Of a stretch of DNA of 64,000 bases, positions 24,191 to 35,483 are shown in pieces. The notes beneath the pieces are model-generated. The model ran no database searches. It was not told the origin of the DNA and was given only the letters and a program-made list of their open reading frames with translations. The DNA comes from Symbiodinium microadriaticum (lineage: Eukaryota > Sar > Dinophyceae > Suessiales > Symbiodiniaceae): contig LSRX01001120.1 in NCBI GenBank assembly GCA_001939145.1, positions 33,705-97,704 of the forward strand. Direction: 5' to 3'. The first letter of the stretch is position 1. The number at the start of each line of letters is the position of its first letter. The translations under genes were made by a program, and so were the position numbers.

Positions 24191-24735
24191 GGAGTCCATC
24201 AAAACCAATGGACATCTGTTAGTTGAGATGCAATGGAAATTCGACTAAAGTCAGATTCAAACAAACACCGTAACATCCATCGAGCGCCGTAATAGAATCT
24301 ACAAAGCAATGAAAGCCGGTTAAAATACAATTCGAAAGTCATTTAAATCGGTTGAGTTCGTTCAAAATCAATGGAAATCCGTCACGATGCCATTTGAATC
24401 TAATGGTGCTTCTACAAAAACCGAATCCACACGAAGTTCCACCGAACTCAGCTGTCAACGGAAGCGCATCACCATGCAATTAAAATCCTTTTAGAGTTGT
24501 ACTCACGGAACCAACAAATCCGTTGAATTCCACCAACATCCATGGAAGCCATCGGAAGTCTCTCTATCAGAGTCCTATTCAACAAGCACTTATGTCCATT
24601 GAATTGCTTCATAATCAACCGAAATCCATTGAAGTACAATTAAAAGCGTATTCAGCAAATACCAGCATGCATTCATTTTTCTTTGTTAATCCATTCCAAT
24701 GGAATGCCATGCTTCTAGGATTCAAATCAGCATGA
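24190..24735. repeat. Degenerate repeat built on AAATCCATTGAA-like words
   Basis: Variants of AATCCGTTGAA, ATGGAAATCCGT, ATTCAAATC and ACCAACATCCA recur every 20-30 bases. The composition is A-rich and differs from both flanks. It looks like an old minisatellite. No coding signal is seen. Confidence 0.45.
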
Positions 24736-24759
24736 TGCTAGCAAAGATCCCCAAATACT

Positions 24760-25212
24760 GCAAGAGCACCACGACGAACATGACGACCCGGACCATAAGG
24801 ACCGCAAGTATATCCACGACCATCACTACGACCAAGACCACCAGGAGACGAGACCACCAAGCGACGACAAGGAGACCACCATGAGATAATCAGGAGATAA
24901 CCCGGAGACCAGGAGACGACCATGAGACCCATTCAATTCGGTTAAAATGTTCTTGCGAGAGTAGATCCCCAAACAGTGAAGCACCCTGCGACAAGCACTT
25001 CAGGAGCAAGCCGCGCGCACCCCCGCCCCACCTGCACTTCTGTGTGCATCCCTGTACCCAGGATGACCACGATCACTAGGAGACCACGGCAAGACCACCA
25101 GGACACCGAGTTCCAACGCCCGAAGACCAGCAGGAAAACCGCCACTGCTACCGCCACCTCCACCACCGCCACTGCCACCACCACCAGCGCCACCGTCACC
25201 GCCACTGCCGCA
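24760..25212. repeat. GAC/CAC-rich purine-cytosine simple sequence next to an assembly gap
   Basis: Repeated ACGACC, GAGACCACC and CCACCGCCACTGCCACC words run up to the run of N. Open frames across it are Thr/Pro or Gly/Val strings produced by the repeat. Confidence 0.6.
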
Positions 25213-25365
25213 NNNNNNNNNNNNNNNNNNNNNNNNNNNNNNNNNNNNNNNNNNNNNNNNNNNNNNNNNNNNNNNNNNNNNNNNNNNNNNNNNNNNNNNN
25301 NNNNNNNNNNNNNNNNNNNNNNNNNNNNNNNNNNNNNNNNNNNNNNNNNNNNNNNNNNNNNNNNN
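25213..25365. other. Assembly gap (153 N)
   Basis: A run of N lies inside simple sequence. The right edge resumes with CACCCCCACCCC, so the gap probably hides more of the same repeat. Confidence 0.95.
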
Positions 25366-27880
25366 CACCCCCACCCCACTCTTCTGCTAAGGTATGTCGA
25401 AGGTTTTTATCCTATGAACACAAGCTGTGACTTTACATAGACATGTGCAGGGCTATCGTACCGCGGAGGGCAGCGCGTCCTCTCGCACGTCTCGCACTCT
25501 GCCGGATGTTGAAGTTTGTGCCTCTGAGTACAACCTTCCTATTCCAAGGTTTTCGAGAGCAGATAGTTTTCGCCCAAGAGTGCAGGAGACTGTGCCGCCC
25601 TCTGTGGAAAGATGCAATCGCTGCTTGTTGAGCATGTAGTAGCACGGCTGAGGCAGAGACAGCGAACGGAGAATACTGCCCGGGACCGAATCCCTTCAGT
25701 CACAGTTGCATGAGACGTGTCCTCGGGACGTGTCCTCATCCGAGTCTTGGTGGCAAGCGAACAAGAAATCGAGCTGGGAGCCAAGTGTGATTCGCCGTTC
25801 AAGAGAAAGTTTTCAGGAGTGTATTAGAGTCTAACCGTGTCGGTGTCCCGTGCAGGTTGCCGTGGGCTCCTCGTAGCCACGAGGAAAGTGAGTCCAGTTG
25901 AGGCTGTTTGGGGTCAGCAGTTCGTCAAGAGATTTGACGGATGTCGTGGGTCAGCTTGCCAGATGCGTCAGCTCATCGAACGTGTGGTGCCGAGAGCTTA
26001 GCTTTGTCTTCAGCAGCCCGCATTGTAGAGCTAATGTTGCGCGGCTATGTTGGATGATCGCCAGTCGTGGATTCTCCATGTGTGCTGGCATACTGGGTGG
26101 CAAGATTGCAGCCCTGTCAGGGGAACCAACAGGCAGCAATTCAGAAGTACTTACTGTCCATTTGAGGCACCAAAGAAGTGAGCCTGCGTTCTTTGTGCGC
26201 ACTGTTTAATATTGCATCCGTACCCATAGGTCTCCGTAACCATGCCAAAGAAATTGTCCGTGTCGTGGCCACGGAAGCTAGTTCTACATTAGTTCTCACT
26301 TGGTGTTTCACATTGCTGATGGAATTGGCAGTTCGTAGTTCAGCCTGTGTCAGAGACGCTGTGGCTGTCCTGCAGCCCATAGGCAGCAAACACATTTACA
26401 CGGTCTAGGTCCCATCACCTTTGCGAGCAAGGGGCGAGTGTTGAAGTGCAAGAAAAGATGGTGAACTGGATCCTTCCCCTTGTTTGCAAACATGGTGGCC
26501 GATGACGCGTGGATTGTGATTCGTCCGTTTGTCGTGATCCTCCCCGCCGAAGCTTTCAAAGTATGCTTGCAGGCCAAAAGGCAGATGTTTGCTCTTCTGC
26601 GCTCGTGTGATCTCATCCGACAATCACAGCCGGTAAGTAGCATCAAACAGCACTGTACGATAATGCTGATGTCCGCGAGTTCCGCATGCAATGAAACTCT
26701 GGCTCTTACGGCTCCAGCACGCGAATTCCCAAAGACTAAGCCTGTTCAGCATATTGCATGTGGGGCTTGAAGTCGCCACCCTTCAACCTTGACAGGCTCC
26801 CGAGAACACGCTGCACAGCCCCCTTGAAAGGATTCCAGTCACTGTAAGAAAAGTAAAAGCCCGCAAGCAGCGCGCGATCAGCAGCCGGGGCGGGAATGTT
26901 TCAGCTGGCGGCTTTGGCACCGCAGCACTGGCGCCTTCTCCTCGCTGGGATCCCCCACGGGCACCCGCAGAGCGCTCCGATTTTGAGGCGCATGTTGGAG
27001 GCAGAGCTTTGGACCTGGACTTTGGACCGCTCGAAGTTCAAAGTTCGAAAGCCCAAGGGCGCCCGCTTTTTTGGAGGCATTCCAACCGGCGATGCTTTTC
27101 CTGGAGATTGACAAACAAGATCTCGCGGGCTTGAAAGCAAGGCCACAGTCCGAAGCTGGCATTCAATCACCATTCAACTGCCGTGCAGGTGCAGGAGTTT
27201 TGCATGACTAGCATGTCAGACACGTTCAGACGCCAGGAAAGCTTGTCCATGGCTTGTTTGCTGTTCCTGTTGCTCGCAGTGAGCCCTGTTGCCGTTTGCC
27301 GCAGGTCGGGATCATCAGATTCCGTGGCTGCAGAATGTGTCGAAGCACTGAGGCACATCCATCGCTTGCGGAAGCCAGTAATCAGGTTCCTTGCCGCCAG
27401 AGTGACCATTGATATCTGCCCAGGTGGGCGGATGGGCACAGCAGAAAACTGGCTCCAATTGACCGTGAACAACTGACGACACGCCGTCGTTTGGCACAGA
27501 GCCTGTCCTTGCATCCGGGTCAGCTTCTGAGTTCGAGGCGTGTTAAAAAAAATTTATGCGGTTCCAAGCGGACTCCAGTGGTTGAAACAAATCTGTGGCA
27601 GGAGGCACTGGGGTACAGTGGTGCCACCGACTGCCTGCGCGACGGCTTGGAGAGAGCTCCTTCTGCAAGACTGCCCCATCTTGCATGAGGTCATGCTGGA
27701 AGAAGCTTGGTGAGGTTCAGCATGCTTCAATCAGTAAGACAAAGTCTTTGCTTGACCACAAACTTCGGACATTGTGGGATGCCTTTGCTATTAGTGTAGG
27801 AAAAATGCACAGGGTAGAACTTAAAAGCTTTAGGCGATCCCTCTTGCTTGGCACAAAACTTGAGTCCTCTTAGAGATAAG
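25366..27880. other. No confident gene
   Basis: The stretch contains several short + strand frames. One at 27183-27476 starts with a hydrophobic string, ACLLFLLLAVSPVAVC, resembling a signal peptide or membrane segment, but no domain follows. Exons of the TraB-like gene at 27.9 kb could lie here unrecognised. Confidence 0.3.
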
Positions 27881-27882
27881 GC

Positions 27883-28905
27883 ATGCGAACGCTGAAAGTG
27901 CCCGAGGAGAGAGACGAATTCATGGCCTACCAGATACTGCTCGGTTTGGAGCGGCATCTCTCGAGTCGCTACCACTTTGCTGGCGAGGCACCCGAGGAGG
28001 AGGACCTCCTAATGCGGCGTTTGCAGCGCAGGGCCGCTGCCGAAAAAAGCCGCATCGGCGCGGCGCTGCGCTGGAGCCTCGGCGACGGCGGCGACCTCGG
28101 AGAGCGCTCGGCGCCGGCGGAGGCTCCTCCGAGGCTTCTGCTTCAGCTGGGCGAGGAGTGGGAGTCGTTCTCGGTGCCCGAGGCCCGTCCGAGCCCGGAG
28201 CACGTCGTCGTCATTTGCGGCCCTGCTCATGTGGAGGCATTGCGGCATCGCTTGGAGGCTGCCTTGGGCGATTCCAAGGCAGCGCATCGCTTCCTTGCCC
28301 AGAATGCGGGGCTCCTCCCTCGGCTTCTCATAAATGCGACGTGGAGGTGGGAGCCTGGATCCGTGCAAGATATACTCAGCATGGTGGAGAGCGTGCCGTC
28401 TCCCGACGCTGTTCACGTGCAAGGCCATGGACAAGGGCCTCTGGGGCCTGTTGGGCCTCTGGCAGCCATGGCAGCATCCGCTTCGAATGCATTGGGTCTA
28501 TCGGCCAAAGTGCCTGAGAACCGTGTACCCTTTGCAGGGCCAGGTCCCCTGTTTATTCACGAGCGCTTGCGGTCACTGTCGCAAAGACCTCTTCCTGTGT
28601 GGCCCGTCTTTTTGGTGATGTACATTCTGACTCCCGTGCTGGCATTTTTGGTCATCCCGATTGCCATTGACATTCGTTGGCTTCAGGCCTCTGCGTCCTG
28701 GCCAGCTTTCCCATTCAGCGAAGAGAATCGAAGCGACGAAAACCTGTCAGGGACTGGCTGCCAGAGAGTCGAGCTCGAGCGGCTTCAAAGCTGTCCCCCC
28801 AATCTGCAGCTTTTGCGGACATCCTTGATCAGCTTCCTGCGAATTCCGAATTCTGGGTTCGTTTGTCGCCGTAGGGATGGGGACAGGCAGGCAATTCTGA
28901 GCTGA
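27883..28905 (+). CDS. TraB-like membrane protein exon
   Basis: A 340-codon open frame. Residues 8-16 (EERDEFMAY) match the ERD-x-MA string of TraB/PrgY-family proteins. Residues 106-125 (EHVVVICGPAHVEAL plus HRL) match the family's conserved V-x-V-x-G-x-x-H-V strand. A strongly hydrophobic segment at about 239-262 (VWPVFLVMYILTPVLAF) is a likely membrane helix. TraB-family proteins are found in bacteria, plants and animals. Their activity is not settled, and some act at mitochondrial or ER membranes. Compared with the usual arrangement there is an acidic/Arg-rich insert of about 70 residues (35-105) between the two motifs, and the N-terminal strand motifs are missing. The ATG may not be the true start because the exon probably has an upstream acceptor. 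Confidence 0.5.
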   Translation: MRTLKVPEERDEFMAYQILLGLERHLSSRYHFAGEAPEEEDLLMRRLQRRAAAEKSRIGAALRWSLGDGGDLGERSAPAEAPPRLLLQLGEEWESFSVPEARPSPEHVVVICGPAHVEALRHRLEAALGDSKAAHRFLAQNAGLLPRLLINATWRWEPGSVQDILSMVESVPSPDAVHVQGHGQGPLGPVGPLAAMAASASNALGLSAKVPENRVPFAGPGPLFIHERLRSLSQRPLPVWPVFLVMYILTPVLAFLVIPIAIDIRWLQASASWPAFPFSEENRSDENLSGTGCQRVELERLQSCPPNLQLLRTSLISFLRIPNSGFVCRRRDGDRQAILS

Positions 28906-28909
28906 AATG

Positions 28910-30535
28910 AACCATACTGAACCATTGCTGAAAGTCATGATGAGTCAAGAGATATAATATAATCGGGCACACACTACATGCGCAATGAAGAAGCCTAGGG
29001 CCGTACGGACCCACCAAGAGCGCGCCGGACAATACGACAGAGAGTATTTGCGCGGGGCGTTCATTGCTCTTGCAATAAGCATCGCTAGCACAATCCAGTG
29101 CGGCTCGTGCCGGACTTATGTTGCTTCGCACTATTTGCTGATGTGCAAGGTATGCACATTCGTCAAAACTTTAGGTCACTGAGCGGATGGCTAAAGGGGT
29201 CACGAATGAGTAGAGCGTTTCTGGGAAATATGTGGACGGGGAGAGGAGGAAACGATGTCTGCTGAATGGGCGTCGACTCAAAAGACCGTGCTAGTCGTAG
29301 AAGAAACATAGGGCATTGCCGAAACCATCCTCCTTTCACCTCGTGGCTGAAGCCCCGTGTCTCAAAGTAGTCTCTTCCGCTTGGCTCGTGTAATCACAGA
29401 TGACAACAGGCCACACCGTGAAGGGGGCTCTGACACTTGACAATTGTTGCTATGAGCCAGTCGGCAGCATGCTCCAAGGCATAATGCCGACAGCTGCAGT
29501 TTGCAACAAGCGCTAAACAGCTACAGCTACATGCAGTCAAAGTTGTGTTGCAAAATACAAAGGGTTGTTGCACGTAGATGGTCTTCAAGCAGAGAGATGG
29601 GCGAAGACCACGTTGCCGATTTCTGCCATAGAAGGCGAGTACTGAGCACCACTAGATCACGAGATTCCTTCCTACAGCTACAACAGCGCTTGGCTGTGCC
29701 ATGGTGGAGCAGCTCCGGCTCTTTGAGGAAGGGGAAGATGACATAGATCTGGTGCTTTGGCATGTTAAATGCAGTAGCAGCTGCGTGGACTGTAAGTGCT
29801 GCTTTGCAGCCGCCTCCGTGATGTCGAATTCGAAGCAGCTTGGTTGTAGGATGATTGTGCAAGAGGGAAGCTTCAAGATCAAGACTACAATCCCTTCATT
29901 CCAGAGTCCTCAATCCCTGCGTGGAAGACTGTTCCAATTCTTGCTTCTATTTATCATCATTAGCTTTCATTCAGGGAGTGTTTTTCCCTCTCTCTGTACT
30001 CAGCGGTACTCAGCCTCCAGTAAACGGCTCCAGCTTCTCGGACAGGTTTGTCAGCACCCAGCAAAAAGAGTCTTTCAGCTTACAAGACCACCCCGTGAGG
30101 CACCCCAGTAAAGGATGCGAGCTTTGAGAGACTGTTCGACAACCCCGGCCCTGCGAGTTGGCACAACACCGCAGAACACACGCGAAACAGGGGCGGGAAC
30201 ATGTGTGCGGGACTCCGGTGAGAACACGATTTTTGGCACAGACAGGAGTCGCAGCCAGAATGTGTTTGGCGGTGGGAGCACGGAAGTGCCAAGGAGGCGA
30301 TCAGTGTGTCGTTTGGCGTCGTACGTTATTAGCCTCGGTAACGGTGCTGTGGCGGGAGCACGAACAAGCACATGCATAAAGCAGGCCACTAGGCCCACTA
30401 GGCTGGAGATGGGTCGGCCAGAGGCGATGTTTGGCTGACAATTTTAGCCGTTGTGGCAACTGCTGGTTGGTTGGACTGAAGCTTCGCTTCGGCCGAAGCA
30501 GCCGTGCGCTGGTTCTATGCATGCGTGCCTGATTT
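28910..30535. other. No recognisable gene
   Basis: I find short open frames only. Nothing with a domain signature is seen on either strand. Confidence 0.35.
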
Positions 30536-30537
30536 GA

Positions 30538-32604
30538 CAGAAGCCAAGGAAGATGAGGAGGAAGAGGCTGAGGTGGGCGAGGATGTTCTGCATACTTTGC
30601 ATGCTCCTAGCTCACCTTAGCTCCCTGGACGGCTTTGTGTGAAAAAGGCAGGGGACGCTAAATCAAAACCGAGTGGGATTTCAGACATGAGGTTTTGAAG
30701 TCACAAGCTGCACTAGCTGCAGCTCCGACAAGTACTCATCAAGGCTTCTGGACAGGGAGCTTTGTAGTTGGGATTCAGACACAACTCACCCTCAAGAGGT
30801 CGCAGGTAGCCACATGAATACTGACAAGCATCATACTTTCCTGCATGGTGAAGTCCGCCCAGCAACTCAGCAGTTGCTCGCATCATGGTTTGTTCTTACA
30901 GTCAGCATCTCGGACTTTGCATTCGCTGCGATGAGCTTGCGACACCTTGCCAGGCGGACGAGGATGGTGAAGACGCCATAGACGATGCCGACGGACTGGA
31001 TGATGCCAATGAGGTCGCGACGACAACAGAAGGGATCTGCTCCCGTTCGTTTCGGAATCTGTCGGTTGCAGGAAGAGGGGCAAGTCATGCAAGTCATCGG
31101 TGCTTTACGCAGGGCGGGGATGCTCAGCTTGGATCCCGCATCCTGGCACGAGTGGCAGAAGGCCAGAACTGGGAGCAGTGACAAAAGACAGCAAGGCTCA
31201 CGGTCAAGCCATGAGCGTCCATGAGGCAAGCAAACGGATCTCAACGCGCTGAAGCAAGAGATTCAGGATGATGCCAGCCTTCTAGGTCAGTGGAGGAAGG
31301 CGCCACTTAGATGCACCTCTCGAGGCAAAGGTGATGCAACAGTAGGGCTTTCCAGAACATTCGGTCGAACTCGCGCACAAGGCAAGAGTTGGGTGAGAAG
31401 CGCACCAGGGAAGAGGTGCGATCTTGGTCTCGAAATGCGTTGTGCATCGGCGATTGCACTCTTGTGTATCTTGTGTCTACTGAGGTCTTTAAAGGCCTTG
31501 TTGCCAACTGCTCTACCTACTTCGGGTATTCAGAAGAGCTGGCCGAGTACTTTCTGCAGATGTTCAGCCCGGAGACGGCAATCAAGTTCTTCGAGGTGCC
31601 TTGCCCGCTATTGCGCACGGTCATGTGATTCATGCACCTCGCCAGAATGCAGTGAAGTCTTGATTTGCCTGGTGGATGCGTCTCAGGCCAACGAGCAGCA
31701 ACGGCCATTGACTTTGCGGACCAACACACTCAAGGCAAGGGGCTTATTGAGTTTTATTGATGGCATCCGCCTTGTCAGCTCTCTAGTGCCCAGCCTTGGC
31801 CACGGCATGTCGCCTGTTGGCATGCTGCTGGCGATAGTCGCAGGATGGTTACTTCGTTATGAATGTATTGATTTTGTGGTTCGGAGGAGTCAATCTCTGC
31901 TGGGAGTTAATCAAGGAATGAACCTTTGCGTGTTTCTGGACAAAACTCAGCAGCAAATGTCATCACCTTTTACCCAGAAAGGTGCTGGATCTTCGGACAT
32001 CTTCGGACTAGGAGTGCCCTATTTGAGTCGGATGGGCCGTGGGCGGGGCCGGTCTCTTCTCGTTTCCCGTTGTATTCGGGCTCTTTTCTTCGTTCCCTGA
32101 CACGGGAGAACACCTCAACCTGCTGTCGCACCTATGTGGCGTGGCAAGTGCACTCTTCCGTCGTTGGGGTTGTTTTGATGAGAGAAGGGTAGTGGCGACT
32201 GTCAGGAGTCTAGAACGGTTCTTGCGATGGCAGGCACGGCGCTCGTCCTTGATGCAGGCGCTGACGCAGCGCAAGGCACGACGGCAGACCACCGTAGCGT
32301 GTGTTCTAAATGTCGGCTGTTTTGCATCGCCGCTGCTCAGCGTCTGCGGTTCCATCGTCTGGCCATGGAGGTCCAAGTTGATCCAGTCGGAAGTTGGACC
32401 AAAGTTGGATTGAAAGTTTATCAGTCACAAGTTCCTGTTGGCGCGACTCCCGAGTACCTGGGTGGCCATTACATGATTCAGAGGCTTGCCTGCACAGTGC
32501 CTGCTGATCGGTCCATTCACGCCAGCATGTCTCGTACCGAAAGCTTTTCAAGGAGTGCATCTTCGTTTATTCCAGTGATGGCGTTGGCTCCACAACAGGA
32601 CGAG
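30538..32604 (+). CDS. NOP2: NOP2/NSUN1-type rRNA (cytosine-5) methyltransferase, N-terminal exons only
   Basis: Several + strand exons join into the known order of NOP2. Acidic strings come first: [13 protein letters not shown] near 30545, and [16 protein letters not shown] near 30957. REEVRSWSR follows near 31407. [19 protein letters not shown] leads on to [10 protein letters not shown], ending at 31595 before [22 protein letters not shown] (31687-31734) ends at AAG|GCAAGG, a GC donor. [12 protein letters not shown] and [16 protein letters not shown] (32371-32480) follow. [16 protein letters not shown] starts at 32553, and the intron 32481-32552 fits a GA-AG type. NOP2 methylates C in large-subunit rRNA in the nucleolus. 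The next expected piece, the SAM-binding DMAAAPGGKT motif, and the catalytic cysteines are not found before the asparaginase exons at 33.28 kb. As assembled, the gene therefore lacks its catalytic half. Confidence 0.82.
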
Positions 32605-32609
32605 GCTCT

Positions 32610-33280
32610 GACGGTCTCAGGTTGAATCAAAGTTTAATCACGGCACGTTGGGGTCGCCCCCGGAACAGGGCCACTCTATCGACGGCTAGTCACCAGTCAT
32701 GGCAATTGAGTTCCCTTTATGACGGGTGCCAACTTTGAAGCACTGTTGCGGCTTATGGGTGGTGCGAGTATCTGATATCTACGCTATGCAGTGCTTCAGT
32801 TGCTTATCGGGGATGATGCTGTTCTGGAATCGCCGGGGCTCTTCACCGATGTCTCAATTTAAGAACCATGCAGCAGCGGCTTCACGAAGAGAGTCTGATG
32901 TTAGTTCTCAAACGGAGAGTTCATGGAGCATCCGAGTCACGGCAAAAATCCGAGACGACACCTTGGGCCGTAGAGAGCCGAGCCATCGAGCCATGGCCCT
33001 TGGAGGGTCATCTGGTTATGGGAGAGAGCAGTCGCCGGTGTCCCCGAACACGTCGGACGTGCCCGAATTGTTAAACCCACATGGGACATTTAGTCGCACA
33101 TGTGCTTATCTTGCCCTCTGTGGTCTGGTTTTCACATGCTGATGCTCTGCTCAGTAGAACCTTTGTGCTGAAGCCACTGAGGAGTCCGCTGAGAAAGGTT
33201 CTCATACTGCATTTGTGCTGCACATGGTGGAGATGAGCAGAGGGCAGGTGCAAGCTTCTGCACATGTCCGTCGCATTATC
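32610..33280. other. No recognisable exon
   Basis: I searched this stretch by eye for the rest of NOP2 and for a first exon of the asparaginase and found neither. Confidence 0.35.
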
Positions 33281-33284
33281 CTAG

Positions 33285-33953
33285 GTACACTGGTGGCACA
33301 ATTGGTATGGCCCGTGGTGCTGACGGGAGCTTAGGCCCAATACGTGGGGCACTGAAGAAGCGACTGCGGTCTGTGGACGAGCTCAATCAGGACGCTGGAC
33401 ACTAGCTTTGATTCGTCCGAGCTTAGAGTCTAGAGCATGATGGCATTTTCCGAAGGATCTTTTTCCACAGTGTTTCTTCGATGAGTTTGACCCGCTGTTG
33501 GACTCCGCTGACATGTCTCTTGAGAAATCTACGGAATTGCAGTTGACCTTCTGGTTTTCCTGTTTCGGGGCTTTCAATTTGCAAGTACATCGTCTATGTT
33601 GAGGTGCCCTGAAGATTGGTGCACCATGGCTTCGTGCATCGAGCGTCATTACTACGATTTTGACGGCTTTGTCGTAGCCTGGCACCAATTGATGGTGCAG
33701 ACGAGCTTAGCAAAGAGAGAAGTTCTCCTCTCCTGCACGTTAATTGCACATGCGTTACACGCTGATCCAAGCCCAAAGCCAAGGTCTTGCATGGCACGGA
33801 ATCCCAAACTGCAAGAATGAAAGCCGCTGCATGTGTCCCGTTGATCCGGACGTGCTTGCACGTCACTAAGCCTGGCCGAGGACACGATGGCCTACACTGC
33901 ATCGGCACTTAGCTTCATGCTTGAGCAGCTCTCCAAGCCGGTCATTCTTACAG
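33285..33953 (+). CDS. Type I L-asparaginase, N-terminal exons (truncated)
   Basis: Four exon pieces spell the start of a cytoplasmic-type asparaginase. (1) 33286 onward reads YTGGTIGMARGADG, with the catalytic Thr in TGGTIG, after a CCTAG acceptor. (2) 33471-33518 reads CFFDEFDPLLDSADMS after a TTTCCACAG acceptor. (3) 33608-33685 reads PEDWCTMASCIERHYYDFDG and then FVVAWH. (4) 33881-33953 reads DTMAYTASALSFMLEQLSKP and then VILTG, ending ACAG|GCACAC, a GC-type donor. DTMAYTASAL carries the second catalytic Thr-Asp pair. Asparaginase hydrolyses asparagine to aspartate and ammonia. The residues expected next (SQ-x-P and the RGNR region, then the whole C-terminal half) are not found. The intron that starts at 33954 runs into the TATG microsatellite and the 52-bp array. 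The gene is therefore interrupted or misassembled here. A Gly-Thr expected between AWH and DTMAY is not accounted for and may lie on a tiny exon. Confidence 0.85.
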
Positions 33954-34008
33954 GCACACCATGTCCACACATCTAACGTGCTGCATAGGTATTGGGTACG
34001 TGTATGCA

Positions 34009-34018
34009 TGCATGTATG

Positions 34019-34050
<32 letters not shown>

Positions 34051-34130
34051 TGTATGTATGTACGTATGTATGTATGTATGTATGTATGTACGTATGTATG
34101 TATGTATGTATGTATGTATGTATGTATGTA
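34009..34130. repeat. Imperfect (TATG)n microsatellite
   Basis: The tract is about 30 TATG units with natural-looking imperfections: GCATGCATG at the left edge, one lost base pair (TATATG) near 34021, and CGTATG variants at 34063 and 34091. It provides exactly the motif that later appears in the invariant 31-bp blocks. Confidence 0.9.
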
Positions 34131-34146
34131 GCCATTTTGGCTCAAG
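34128..34146 (+). other. Relic of the dinoflagellate spliced leader
   Basis: GTAGCCATTTTGGCTCAAG is identical to bases 4-22 of the 22-nt leader that dinoflagellates trans-splice onto nuclear mRNAs. Only its first three bases (normally N-C-C) are replaced, by TAT of the microsatellite. In dinoflagellate genomes such relics mark mRNAs that were reverse-transcribed and re-inserted. The following sequence (GGCTC...) would then be the 5' end of the transcript. The last three bases of the TATG block (GTA) happen to serve as leader bases 4-6, so the strictly independent match is 16 nt (34131-34146). Confidence 0.8.
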
Positions 34147-34152
34147 GGCTCG

Positions 34153-34183
<31 letters not shown>

Positions 34184-34932
34184 GGTGGGACAGGTCCTCG
34201 CTGGTATGTATGTATGTATGTATGTATGTATGTAGGCTTTGCGGTCAAGCCTGAGGTATGTATGTATGTATGTATGTATGTATGTAGAGCAGATATCAAA
34301 CTTTTTGGTATGTATGTATGTATGTATGTATGTATGTAGTATTGTGCGACGGCGCTGCCTGCTCACAAGCTGGCCAAGGTGCGTGATCCGTATGTTGGAA
34401 AATGGGAACCAGTATGTATGTATGTATGTATGTATGTATGTACAGGATTCTCGTCGAGTCATTGTATGTATGTATGTATGTATGTATGTATGTAGTACAG
34501 CTCGACATAGTGTGCGTATGTATGTATGTATGTATGTATGTATGTATGCTTGATGGACAACTGCCCTGTATGTATGTATGTATGTATGTATGTATGTATT
34601 ACAATATCTTCTGCCGTATGTATGTATGTATGTATGTATGTATGTATGTACATGATGTATGGTCTTGGCAGGTATGTATGTATGTATGTATGTATGTATG
34701 TAGCATGGTCTTGGCAGAAAGTTGTATGTATGTATGTATGTATGTATGTATGTATCGTGCATGCAATTCTGTGCAGTATGTATGTATGTATGTATGTATG
34801 TATGTAGATGCAAACTTGGCTCGTCATGTATGTATGTATGTATGTATGTATGTATGTAGGTTGAGATGATGGCGTGCGAGTATGTATGTATGTATGTATG
34901 TATGTATGTACATGGCCCGCTAACACCAGATG

Positions 34933-34963
<31 letters not shown>

Positions 34964-35036
34964 TGACAACCCTCAAGCAAAGGGTATGTATGTATGTATG
35001 TATGTATGTATGTACATTGGCCGTGAAAGATGGCGG

Positions 35037-35067
<31 letters not shown>

Positions 35068-35452
35068 GCGCACTCACTGTGATTCTGGTATGTATGTATG
35101 TATGTATGTATGTATGTAGACACCCGACCAGGACGAGCTGTATGTATGTATGTATGTATGTATGTATGTATCAGGTGACAGTTACATTCCTGTATGTATG
35201 TATGTATGTATGTATGTATGTACGCTGTAAGGCACGGCAGAGTGTATGTATGTATGTATGTATGTATGTATGTAGGGCTACCTTGGTCTTTGGGGGTATG
35301 TATGTATGTATGTATGTATGTATGTAGCTCCACCAGTTGAGCGAGGCGTATGTATGTATGTATGTATGTATGTATGTAGACCAAGAGGCCTTCTGCACCG
35401 TATGTATGTATGTATGTATGTATGTATGTATTCGGTGGAGAGGAACTGGAGG

Positions 35453-35483
<31 letters not shown>

